A stretch of DNA of 64,000 bases from an uncultured Collinsella sp. (lineage in GTDB: Bacteria; Actinomycetota; Coriobacteriia; Coriobacteriales; Coriobacteriaceae), in contig UQOY01000011.1 in NCBI GenBank assembly GCA_900542825.1, positions 8,248 through 72,247 on the forward strand, written 5' to 3'. A model generated the notes under the pieces. That model had not been told where the DNA came from. It ran no database searches and saw only the letters and a program-made list of their open reading frames with translations. The translations under genes were made by a program, and so were the position numbers. The number at the start of each line of letters is the position of its first letter. The stretch's first letter is position 1. Shown here one piece after another: positions 49,861 to 57,970 of the stretch.

Positions 49861-49962
49861 CGGACGCTGTATCTTATGTATAGAGTTCGGATATGGCAGA
49901 AAGATGCGATATCATACGAGCAGTTTTGTCGATACGAACTAGGGAAATGAAAGGCAAGCTGC

Positions 49963-50619
49963 ATGACCCTTCTTGAACTGTTCCAGCTGCTTAAAAAGCA
50001 CCTCAAGCTGGTCATTGCCCTTCCGGTGGTCTGCGCGATCGCCATGGGCGTCGTCTCCTTCGCTATGATGGATAACACCTACACCGCCACGACGAGCATG
50101 TACATTCTCGCCAAGACCGATGGCGGCCAGACGAGCTACTACAACGACTTGTCTGCAAGCCAGATGCTTTCCAATGACATCGCCACGCTGCTCGATAGCG
50201 ATAGCGTCAAGAGCGGTGCCGCCAAGGAGCTGGGCCTTTCCAACCTGGATGACTATAAGGTGAGCGTTACGAGCGAGACCACGACTCGTGTCATTTCGCT
50301 GTCCGTAACCGGCGACAGCCCCGACGGTGCCGCCGCTGTCGCCAACGCCATTGCCAACTCGGTTTCAACCGTCGCCCAGGACGTCGACGCCGCCCAGGCC
50401 GTCAACGTCATCGACAAGGCAAAGGTCCCCACCCAGCCCAGCGGCCCCAACCGCAAGCTCTACATTGCAGTTGCCGCTCTGGCCGGTCTGTTTGTCGCTG
50501 TCGCGATTGTCGTGCTGCTCGACATGCTCAACACGCGTGTCCGTTCTGTTGATGACGCCGTCGAGCTGCTCGGTGTGCCCGTTATCGGTCGTTTCCCCGT
50601 CGTGAAGGGCGGTAAGTAA
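49963..50619 (+). CDS. cpsC: Wzz/CpsC-type polysaccharide co-polymerase
   Basis: 218 residues: an N-terminal Wzz-type helix (about 18-40), an extracytoplasmic domain (YTATTSMYILAK onward), and a second helix at about 165-190, followed by a short cytoplasmic tail. CpsC-type proteins activate the CpsD kinase and set chain length in capsule or exopolysaccharide export. The ATG at 49963 follows GAAAGGCAAGC. It is three bases upstream of cpsD. Confidence 0.88.
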   Translation: MTLLELFQLLKKHLKLVIALPVVCAIAMGVVSFAMMDNTYTATTSMYILAKTDGGQTSYYNDLSASQMLSNDIATLLDSDSVKSGAAKELGLSNLDDYKVSVTSETTTRVISLSVTGDSPDGAAAVANAIANSVSTVAQDVDAAQAVNVIDKAKVPTQPSGPNRKLYIAVAALAGLFVAVAIVVLLDMLNTRVRSVDDAVELLGVPVIGRFPVVKGGK

Positions 50620-50622
50620 TTC

Positions 50623-51378
50623 ATGGCCCGTAAAAAGAAAACCAGCGATACCCTCGCCTTTAGCAACGCAGCCAAGACGCTGCTGGCAAACATTCGCTTT
50701 GCGAGTGTCGATACGCCGATCAAGTCCATTACCGTGACGTCCTCCATCCCTAACGAAGGCAAGTCCACCATTGCGGTCAACCTGGCTCAGGCCATTGCGA
50801 CCAGCGGTAAGAGCGTCCTTCTCGTCGAGTGCGACATGCGTCACCGTACACTTGCCAACCTGCTGGGTCTCCGTCATTCCGGTGGCCTGTACGCCGTCCT
50901 TTCCGACCAGATGTCGATTGACGAGGCTGTCGTCGAAACCGGTCAGCCCAACTTCTTCTTCCTCGATGCCGAGCCGCGCATTCCCAACCCGGCTGACATT
51001 ATCGCATCGCGCCGCTTTGCCAAGCTGGTTGCCGCGCTGGAGGAGAAGTACCAGTACGTCATTTTCGATACGCCGCCCGTGGGCACCTTTGTCGATGCCG
51101 CCGAGGTCGCCGCGATTACCGACGGCACCATCTACGTTGTCCGTGAGGACTTCGCCAAGCGCAACGAGATCCTTGCCGCCTTCGACCAGCTCAACAAGGC
51201 CGAGGTTAACGTAATCGGCACGGTCATGAACTGCTGTGAGACCTCGAGCCATGACTACTATTACTCTTACTATGGCGAGGACAAGGGCCAGAACAACGCT
51301 GTTGCCGGAGTTAACCCTGCTGTTGGCGGTGCCGCTGCAACGGGGACCCCTGCGAAGGCGAAGCGTTTTAAGAAATAG
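50623..51378 (+). CDS. cpsD: CpsD-type bacterial tyrosine kinase
   Basis: A 251-residue BY-kinase. The Walker A motif SSIPNEGKST is at residues 40-49, and the Walker A'-type VLLVECDMR follows. The C-terminal autophosphorylation cluster DYYYSYYGEDKGQ is clear. It phosphorylates itself when bound to CpsC and controls polysaccharide export. The last 30 residues are Ala/Gly/Val-rich and end in lysines. Confidence 0.93.
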   Translation: MARKKKTSDTLAFSNAAKTLLANIRFASVDTPIKSITVTSSIPNEGKSTIAVNLAQAIATSGKSVLLVECDMRHRTLANLLGLRHSGGLYAVLSDQMSIDEAVVETGQPNFFFLDAEPRIPNPADIIASRRFAKLVAALEEKYQYVIFDTPPVGTFVDAAEVAAITDGTIYVVREDFAKRNEILAAFDQLNKAEVNVIGTVMNCCETSSHDYYYSYYGEDKGQNNAVAGVNPAVGGAAATGTPAKAKRFKK

Positions 51379-51402
51379 CAATGACGCAGATAAGAGGGCG
51401 AT

Positions 51403-52050
51403 ATGAGAGACATCCACTGCCATATCCTGCCCGGTGTTGACGACGGCGCGGCGAACCTCGAGCAAAGCTTGGCGATGCTCGAGGCGGCCCGCGCCGTCGG
51501 TGTTACGCACATGGTGTGTACGCCACACTGCCGGGACCCATACTTTGACTACGCCAACATGTGGGAGGCCTATCGGTTGCTGTGTGCCCATGCGGGCGAT
51601 ATGCAGCTTCAGATGGGCTTTGAGGTCAACCACGCCAAGCTTATGGATTTGGGCATCGAATGGGCCGATCGCCTGCATTTCGATGGGTCGAACGAGTTTT
51701 TGCTTGAGCTCTCGACACGTGCCGATTCGTATGACTTCGAGGAATACGAGAATACGATTTACGACCTGCAGTGCCGCGGTTACCAGGTGATTATTGCCCA
51801 TCCCGAGCGTTATCGCGCTATTCAAAAGGATGTGAGCGTGGCTGAACGCCTGGTCGACCTGGGCTGCAAATTGCAGGCTTCTGCGGACTTTATCGCAGGT
51901 GGACGATTCGGTCACGAAAAGAAGCCGGCGCAGCGCCTGTTTAAGCAGGGCCTGTACAGCTATATCGCGAGCGATGCCCACAACGTGGGCCACTACGATT
52001 GCCTGGCAAAAGCACGCGCGAAGTTTAGCGTGGGAGCTCATTTCCGCTAA
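51403..52050 (+). CDS. cpsB: CpsB-type PHP-domain tyrosine phosphatase
   Basis: 215 residues. The metal motif DIHCHILPGVDDG is at the N-terminus. CTPHCRDP, a Glu in MGFEVNH, IAHPERYRAI, and SDAHNVGHYD supply the rest of the PHP site. It dephosphorylates CpsD. The ATG at 51403 follows AGAGGGCG. The kinase-phosphatase-copolymerase trio is complete, but no glycosyltransferases or flippase follow. Confidence 0.9.
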   Translation: MRDIHCHILPGVDDGAANLEQSLAMLEAARAVGVTHMVCTPHCRDPYFDYANMWEAYRLLCAHAGDMQLQMGFEVNHAKLMDLGIEWADRLHFDGSNEFLLELSTRADSYDFEEYENTIYDLQCRGYQVIIAHPERYRAIQKDVSVAERLVDLGCKLQASADFIAGGRFGHEKKPAQRLFKQGLYSYIASDAHNVGHYDCLAKARAKFSVGAHFR

Positions 52051-52089
52051 AATTTTTCCCCAACGTTCGCATCGAATGAAGGGGCTGCT

Positions 52090-52590
52090 ATGGATATCCA
52101 ACTTAAGACGGGTTGCTTTGAGGACGCAGCGCTGGTGCGCCGCGCCGTCTTTATGGACGAACAGGGTTACGAAATCGAGTTCGACCAGATCGATGAGGCC
52201 TCGAGCTGCATTCATGTGACGCTGTATGTGGATGGTCAACTCGCCGGCTGCTCGCGCGTGTTTCCCGAGGAGCTGGAGCGCGCGACAGATGCCGAAGCCC
52301 CGGTGTCGCCGGCATGCGACATGGACGAAGGCGTTGCGGCGGGGGAGATCTACATTATGGGGCGCGTCGCCGTGCTGCCGGCTATGCGTCGTCGCGGTCT
52401 GGCAAGCAAGATTGTCGAAGCCAGCGAAGCTGCTGCGCGCGATGCCGGCGCCAAGCTCATAAAGTTGCATGCACAGGAGTACGTGCTGCCGCTCTATGCC
52501 AAGGCGGGCTACACGCAGATTGCCCCGGTGGACTACGAAGACGAAGGCCAGCCCCATGTCTGGATGGCCAAACTGCTGGGCGACAGATAG
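52090..52590 (+). CDS. GNAT-family N-acetyltransferase
   Basis: A 166-residue acetyltransferase. The acetyl-CoA site is at IMGRVAVLPAMRRRGLASKIVEA (about 95-117), with YVLPLYAKAGYTQI near the end, as in ElaA-like GNAT proteins. The acceptor cannot be told from sequence. The ATG at 52090 follows AAGGGGCTGC. Confidence 0.88.
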   Translation: MDIQLKTGCFEDAALVRRAVFMDEQGYEIEFDQIDEASSCIHVTLYVDGQLAGCSRVFPEELERATDAEAPVSPACDMDEGVAAGEIYIMGRVAVLPAMRRRGLASKIVEASEAAARDAGAKLIKLHAQEYVLPLYAKAGYTQIAPVDYEDEGQPHVWMAKLLGDR

Positions 52591-52792
52591 GGACGTTCCT
52601 TTTCTGCCGGCAGTTAGGGACGCTTCTTGGCAATTGGCGCTTCGGAGCGCTCTGACATACAGTTTTTCGATTCCGTATGTATATATGCGCGTTAATGGGT
52701 TATAAAATCTAAGTCTGAACATAGCAGGTCTGCGATGCGGCTCGGGCAACCGGGCCGTTTTTGCGGACGGGGGTAGCGCGAAAGGACTGCAC

Positions 52793-54817
52793 ATGCGTCA
52801 ATTTAAGACCGAGAGCAAAAAACTGCTCGACCTCATGATCAACTCCATCTACACCAATAAGGAAATCTTCCTGCGCGAGCTTATCTCTAACGCGAGCGAC
52901 GCCGTCGACAAGCTCAACTTTAAGAGCCTGCAGGACCCGAGTGTCAAGCTCGACCAGGGCGACCTGGCTATTCGCGTCTCCTTTGATAAAGACGCCCGCA
53001 CCATCACCATCTCGGATAACGGCATTGGCATGACCGCCGAGGAGCTTGAGCGCAATCTGGGCACCATCGCCCATTCCGGCTCCGAGGAGTTTAAGACCGA
53101 GAACGCCGAGCAGCAGGGTTCGGATGTCGACATCATCGGCCAGTTCGGCGTGGGCTTCTACTCGGCCTTTATGGTCGCCAGCCATGTGAAGGTCGTGAGC
53201 CGCGCCTATGGCGAGGATGTCGCCCATGTGTGGGAGTCGGACGGTCTTGAGGGCTACACCATCGAGGACGGCGAGCGCGCCGAGCACGGTACCGATGTCA
53301 TTCTGACGCTGCGCGAGAACGAGAAGCTCGACGCCGACGGCGAGGCCGAGACCTACGATCGCTTCCTGACCGAGTGGGGCCTCAAGAGCCTGATTCAGCA
53401 GTACAGCAACTATGTGCGCTACCCGATTCAGATGATGGTGAGCAAGAGCCGCCAGAAACCCAAGCCCGAGGACGCGCCGGATGATTATAAGCCCGAGTAC
53501 GAGGACTACCAGGAGCTCGAGACCATCAACTCCATGACGCCGATCTGGAAAAAGCGCAGCTCCGATGTTGAACAGAAGGACTATGACGAGTTCTACAAGT
53601 CCACGTTCCACGACTTTGACGATCCCGCGCGCACTATCAGCTTCCATGCCGAGGGTACGCTTGAGTACGATGCGCTGCTGTTTGTGCCGGGTCGCGCCCC
53701 GTTCGATCTGTACAGCAAGGACTACGAGAAGGGCCTGGCGCTCTACAGCTCCAACGTCCTGATTATGGAGAAGTGCGACGACCTGCTGCCCGACTACTAC
53801 AACTTTGTGCGCGGTGTCGTGGACTCTGCCGACGTGACGCTCAATATTTCGCGCGAGACGCTGCAGCAGAACCGTCAGCTCAAGGCTATTGCCAAGCGTG
53901 TCGAGAAGAAGATCACCGCTGACCTTGAGGATATGCGTGACAACGACCGCGAGGCCTACGAGAAGTTCTTTGACAACTTTGGTCGCGGTCTTAAGTACGG
54001 CATCTACTCGAGCTATGGCATGAAGGCCGATGAGCTTGCCAACCTGCTGCTGTTCTGGTCTGCCAAGGAGCAGAAGATGATTACCCTGGCCGAGTATGCC
54101 AAGGGCATGCCCGAGGATCAGAAGGTCATCTACTACGCCGCCGGCGACTCGCGTGAGCGCTTGGCCAAGATGCCCGTGGTAAAGGGCGTGCTCGACCGCG
54201 GCTATGACGTGCTGCTGCTGACGCAGGATGTGGATGAGTTCACGTTCCAGGCCATGCGTGAGTACGTTGCCGCCGATATGCCCAAGATCTACGAGGACGA
54301 TGCTGCCCGCGAGGCTGCCGAGAAGGCCGTTGCCGACGGTGCCGAGCCCGAGGTCGAGGATCGCCACTTGGAGCTCAAGAACGTCGCGACCGGGGATCTT
54401 GACCTGGCGACCGAGGACGAGAAGAAGGAGGCAGAGGACGCCACCAAGGAGAACGAGGACCTCTTTAGCGCCATGAAGGAGGCGCTCGGCGACAAGGTCG
54501 AGAAGGTCGCCGTCTCTGCGCGCCTGACCGATGCTCCCGCGTGCATCACCACCGAGGGCCCGCTTTCGCTCGAGATGGAGAAGGTGCTCCAGAAGGGTCC
54601 CGAGGGCGCGCCCGACGGTATGCCCAAGAGCCAGCGCGTGCTCGAGCTCAACGCCAAGCACCCGGTCTTTGCCAAGCTCGTCGCTGCCCAGAAGGCGGGC
54701 GACGCCGACAAGATCAAGCAGTACTCCGGCCTGCTCTATGACCAGGCCCTGCTGGTCGAGGGTATTCTGCCCGAGGACCCCGTGGCCTTCGCGGCAGCTG
54801 TCTGCAACTTGATGTAG
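52793..54817 (+). CDS. htpG: Hsp90-family chaperone HtpG
   Basis: A 674-residue chaperone. The GHKL ATPase domain carries ELISNASDAVDKL, ISDNGIGMT, GTIAHSGS and GQFGVGFYSAFMVA. The middle domain includes RGVVDSADVTLNISRE, and a C-terminal dimerisation domain follows. It is somewhat longer than the E. coli protein (624). Extra acidic residues lie in a segment near 510-560 (EDDAAREAAEKAVADGAEPEVED). The ATG at 52793 follows AAAGGACTG. No heat-shock operator is evident. Confidence 0.96.
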   Translation: MRQFKTESKKLLDLMINSIYTNKEIFLRELISNASDAVDKLNFKSLQDPSVKLDQGDLAIRVSFDKDARTITISDNGIGMTAEELERNLGTIAHSGSEEFKTENAEQQGSDVDIIGQFGVGFYSAFMVASHVKVVSRAYGEDVAHVWESDGLEGYTIEDGERAEHGTDVILTLRENEKLDADGEAETYDRFLTEWGLKSLIQQYSNYVRYPIQMMVSKSRQKPKPEDAPDDYKPEYEDYQELETINSMTPIWKKRSSDVEQKDYDEFYKSTFHDFDDPARTISFHAEGTLEYDALLFVPGRAPFDLYSKDYEKGLALYSSNVLIMEKCDDLLPDYYNFVRGVVDSADVTLNISRETLQQNRQLKAIAKRVEKKITADLEDMRDNDREAYEKFFDNFGRGLKYGIYSSYGMKADELANLLLFWSAKEQKMITLAEYAKGMPEDQKVIYYAAGDSRERLAKMPVVKGVLDRGYDVLLLTQDVDEFTFQAMREYVAADMPKIYEDDAAREAAEKAVADGAEPEVEDRHLELKNVATGDLDLATEDEKKEAEDATKENEDLFSAMKEALGDKVEKVAVSARLTDAPACITTEGPLSLEMEKVLQKGPEGAPDGMPKSQRVLELNAKHPVFAKLVAAQKAGDADKIKQYSGLLYDQALLVEGILPEDPVAFAAAVCNLM

Positions 54818-54847
54818 TTCGGGGATACGGCACCGTAACTAGATTAG

Positions 54848-54917
54848 AACGAGAGTGGATAATCTCCCACTTTTGGCTCGAATACGGGCTTGAAGTGGGA
54901 GATTTTCCACTCTCGTT
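54848..54917 (+). repeat. 23-bp inverted repeat behind htpG
   Basis: The 23 bases 54848-54870 and 54895-54917 are reverse complements with one mismatch, around a 25-nt loop. The core AGTGGATAATCTCCCACTT is recognisable on both sides. It may serve as the transcription end of htpG, but lacks a T tract of more than three after the stem. Confidence 0.75.
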
Positions 54918-54927
54918 TCCTTTTGAA

Positions 54928-55012
54928 TGATCCCTTGGGGACGGAGGAAAACAGATCACCGGATTAGACCGACCCCCTCGGTGATCCGTTTTCCTCCGTC
55001 CCCAAGGGATCA
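54928..55012 (+). repeat. REP-like doublet, 31-bp units facing each other
   Basis: A 31-bp unit with ends TGATCC and GATCA and core GGGGACGGAGGAAAA is at 54928-54958 (plus) and 54982-55012 (minus orientation). The two arms match over 34 bases with one mismatch. The same unit recurs in the opposite arrangement at 63885-63948. Confidence 0.8.
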
Positions 55013-55061
55013 ATTATTTGTCGGGGTTGTGGTTTTGTGACCTGCTGAAATTAAAGATACT

Positions 55062-55073
55062 GTACAACTGTAC
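55062..55073 (+). promoter_or_regulatory. GTACA-AC-TGTAC palindrome upstream of the YhgE/Pip genes
   Basis: GTACAACTGTAC is a 5-2-5 palindrome flanked by TTAA on both sides at nearly equal distance, in an AT-rich gap about 120 nt before the gene. A further inverted repeat, ACCATTGT (55117-55124) and ACAATGGT (55151-55158), follows. Candidate repressor sites only. Confidence 0.35.
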
Positions 55074-55189
55074 GTTAATTCGTCTTCGTAGTATATTGCT
55101 ACCCGCAAAACTCAATACCATTGTGCTCTGAGACGCTAAAGCGCCTACGTACAATGGTTGTCGATAGTACGATTTGATTCAACGACAGG

Positions 55190-57970
55190 ATGGATGGTCC
55201 AAGCGTGAGTCTCGGCAGCAAACTATCCGATGCAAAGGTCTCCTTTGCGATATTTAAGCGCGACATTAAGCGACTGCTTGTGAACCCCGTCGCCTTGGTG
55301 GTTACCCTCGGCGTGTGCGTTATTCCCTCGCTGTATGCCTGGTACAACATCGTGGCAAACTGGGATCCGTACGGGAACACCCAGGGTATCAAGATTGCCA
55401 TCGCCAACAACGATCAGGGCACCCAAAACGACTTGGTGGGCGAGCTCAACGCGGGCGATAAGGTCGTCGATCGGCTCAAGGAGAACGATCAGCTGGGCTG
55501 GACCTTCGTCGATTCGGCGGCCGATGCCAAGGAGGGCGTCGCGAGCGGTGAGTACTATGCGGCCATCGTAATCCCCAAGAACTTCTCGGATAACCTGGTT
55601 TCGATGCTCGACGGCAACTACCGTCAGCCCAAGCTTACGTACTACGTCAATGAGAAGAAGAGCGCTATTGCGCCCAAGGTTACCGACACCGGTGCAAGCA
55701 CCATCGAGGAGCAGATCAACTCGGAATTTGTCTCCACGGTGGGCAAGACCGTTGCCAGTATCGCCAAGGATGCCGGAGTCGATTTAAAGGACAAAACGAC
55801 TCAGACCCAGGATTCGCTGGCTGGTTCGGTATCAGAGGCATCCGGTACCTTGGGTGAGGTGCGCGATTCGATTGGCGACATGAATGCCGCCATCGATAAG
55901 ACGAGTGGTTCCATTGCCTCGGCAGATGCAGCACTTGCCGGTCTGCAGGGTCAGGCGCCGTCGCTGACGCAGGCGATCTCCCAGGGCAACGACCTGCTGG
56001 TCGAGGCTCGCGCCACGGCGGGTAACTCTGTCGCCTCGCTCTCTAAGGCGCTCTCGGAAGGCAGCCTTGCGCTCACCAAGACGTCAGCCTCCGCGAACGC
56101 TGCGATTGGCAAGCTGACGGGCGCGGTCACATCTACGACCACCCGTATCGACAACTCGCTTGAGTCTCTCCAGGCGACGATCGACCACAATAAGGCCGTT
56201 ATCGGCCACTTGGAAATTCTCGTCAATGACACGTCGACAGGTTCCAAGGAAATTGACGCGCGCATTGTATCGACCATCGATTTGCTCCGCGAGCAAAATG
56301 AAAAGCTTCAGAGCATCAAGGACGGTCTGTCTGCGCAGTCGAGCGCCATGGCGAATGATGCCGCGGCTGTCTCGGGTGCCAGCGACGCTATCAATAACGC
56401 AATTCAGACCGGTGCGACCAACCTTGGCCAGGCCCAGACGGACCTGGGTCAAAACGCGCTGCCGAAGGCCTCGAGCGCGCTTGATTCATTTGCCGCCGTC
56501 TCGGGTGATCTGACGGGAATCGTGTCTGGCCTCACGCCTACTATTGCAAGTGCGCGCGGTACACTTTCGCAACTCAACGCTACGCTCGGTCAGGCTAAGA
56601 CCACGCTGTCCCAGACCGATGCCTCGCTTGCCAAGGTCCAGGACAAGCTCGCAACCGCCGCCAACGACATCGCGGCGCTACAGACCTCCGAGTCCATGGG
56701 CGAGCTGGCCGACCTGATGGGCGTCGACGTCGATGACGTTGCAGACTTCATGGCATCTCCGGTCGAGCTGACCTCAAAGTCAATTTACCCGGTCAAGAGC
56801 TTTGGTTCGGGCATTGCCCCGTTCTATACCAATCTGGCGCTGTGGGTGGGCGGCTACGTGCTCATCGCCATCTACAAGCTCGAGGTCGACCGCGAAGGCA
56901 TCGGCAGCTTTACCGCGCGTCAGGGCTACTTTGGCCGCTGGTTGCTCCTAGTGATCCTGGGCGCGTTGCAGGCCATCATCGTTACGGTGGGAGATCTGGT
57001 CATTGGCGTACAGTGCGTCAGTCCGCTCCTATTTGTGCTGGGCGGCATCGCCATCTCATTTACGTACGTCAACATCATTTACGCGCTGTCCACTACGTTT
57101 AAGCACATCGGCAAGGCAATCGGCGTCATTCTGGTTATCGTGCAGATCCCGGGTTCGTCGGGCATGTACCCCATCGAGATGATGCCCGGCTTCTTCCAGT
57201 GGCTGCACCCGCTGCTGCCCTTTACCTACGGCATCAATCTGCTGCGCGAGACGGTCGGCGGCATGTATTCGTTCAACTACCTGTTTAACCTGTGCATTCT
57301 GGGCGTGTTCTTGATCGTGGCGCTCTTTATCGGCCTGCAGCTGCGTCCGCTGCTGCTCAACCTTAACCTGCTCTTTGATAAACAGCTTTCCACGACCGGT
57401 ATGATGATTTGCGAGTCCAACGACCTGCCGCGCCAGCGCTACTCGCTGCGCACGGCCATGCGTGTCATGCTCGATTCCGATTCGTACCGTCGCGAACTGC
57501 TCGACCATGCGGTCGCCTTTGAACATCGCTACCCGTACTACATCAAGGGTGGTTTTGCCGCCGTGGTGGGCGTTCAGGTCCTGCTCTTTGTCCTGTCGAC
57601 GGTTCTCGATATCGACAATAACGGCAAGATCATCCTGCTGGTCATTTGGATCATCTCGGTTATTGCCATCTGCGGCTGGCTTATCAATATCGAATATATC
57701 CGCGCGAGCCTCAATACCCAGATGCGCATCTCGGCGCTTTCGGATGAGGACCTGCGTCGCGAGATGCGCGAGCACACGGCCGCCATTCCTGCCGCTCGTC
57801 GCATGTTTGGCCTCAACGCCAGCGAGCGTGGTGCCAAGGGCGGCGATCAGTCCACGGGCCGCTTGCCGCATATGGGCTCGAACCATAAATCTCAGGACAG
57901 CGACAGCACAGCCACAAATGATGGAGATACCACTCCGCTTGGCAAGCACTCCAAAGGAGGTGAGGCATAA
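55190..57970 (+). CDS. YhgE/Pip-family membrane protein, first of a pair
   Basis: A 926-residue protein. One N-terminal membrane helix (about 38-56) precedes the conserved NIVANWDPYGNTQGIKIAIANND segment of the YhgE/Pip family. A long exported helical/Ser-Ala-Gly-rich region follows (about 170-520). Then there is an ABC-2-like block of five or six helices (about 545-730), a further helical pair near 780-840, and a charged tail. Relatives include phage-infection and ESX/type VII-related proteins. The ATG at 55190 or GTG at 55205 may be the start. It is probably co-transcribed with its shorter paralogue. Confidence 0.83.
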   Translation: MDGPSVSLGSKLSDAKVSFAIFKRDIKRLLVNPVALVVTLGVCVIPSLYAWYNIVANWDPYGNTQGIKIAIANNDQGTQNDLVGELNAGDKVVDRLKENDQLGWTFVDSAADAKEGVASGEYYAAIVIPKNFSDNLVSMLDGNYRQPKLTYYVNEKKSAIAPKVTDTGASTIEEQINSEFVSTVGKTVASIAKDAGVDLKDKTTQTQDSLAGSVSEASGTLGEVRDSIGDMNAAIDKTSGSIASADAALAGLQGQAPSLTQAISQGNDLLVEARATAGNSVASLSKALSEGSLALTKTSASANAAIGKLTGAVTSTTTRIDNSLESLQATIDHNKAVIGHLEILVNDTSTGSKEIDARIVSTIDLLREQNEKLQSIKDGLSAQSSAMANDAAAVSGASDAINNAIQTGATNLGQAQTDLGQNALPKASSALDSFAAVSGDLTGIVSGLTPTIASARGTLSQLNATLGQAKTTLSQTDASLAKVQDKLATAANDIAALQTSESMGELADLMGVDVDDVADFMASPVELTSKSIYPVKSFGSGIAPFYTNLALWVGGYVLIAIYKLEVDREGIGSFTARQGYFGRWLLLVILGALQAIIVTVGDLVIGVQCVSPLLFVLGGIAISFTYVNIIYALSTTFKHIGKAIGVILVIVQIPGSSGMYPIEMMPGFFQWLHPLLPFTYGINLLRETVGGMYSFNYLFNLCILGVFLIVALFIGLQLRPLLLNLNLLFDKQLSTTGMMICESNDLPRQRYSLRTAMRVMLDSDSYRRELLDHAVAFEHRYPYYIKGGFAAVVGVQVLLFVLSTVLDIDNNGKIILLVIWIISVIAICGWLINIEYIRASLNTQMRISALSDEDLRREMREHTAAIPAARRMFGLNASERGAKGGDQSTGRLPHMGSNHKSQDSDSTATNDGDTTPLGKHSKGGEA

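Larger units (their letters stand above)
54818..55189. other. 372-bp gene-free region with two long palindromes and an operator-like site
   Basis: It holds a 23-bp imperfect inverted repeat (54848-54917), an inverted pair of 31-bp repeats (54928-55012), and a palindrome-like site upstream of the YhgE/Pip pair (55062-55073). No coding sequence is supported. Confidence 0.7.

Noticed and set aside
52590..52640. Two TAGGGACG motifs around CTGCCGGCAG behind the GNAT gene
   Set aside because: Suggests a repeat related to GGGAC-type elements, but the copies are short and diverged, so I did not call a feature.
50365..54661. Two very long minus-strand open frames opposite cpsC-cpsD-cpsB and htpG
   Set aside because: Same reason: antisense of conserved genes, no start signals, no recognisable domains.
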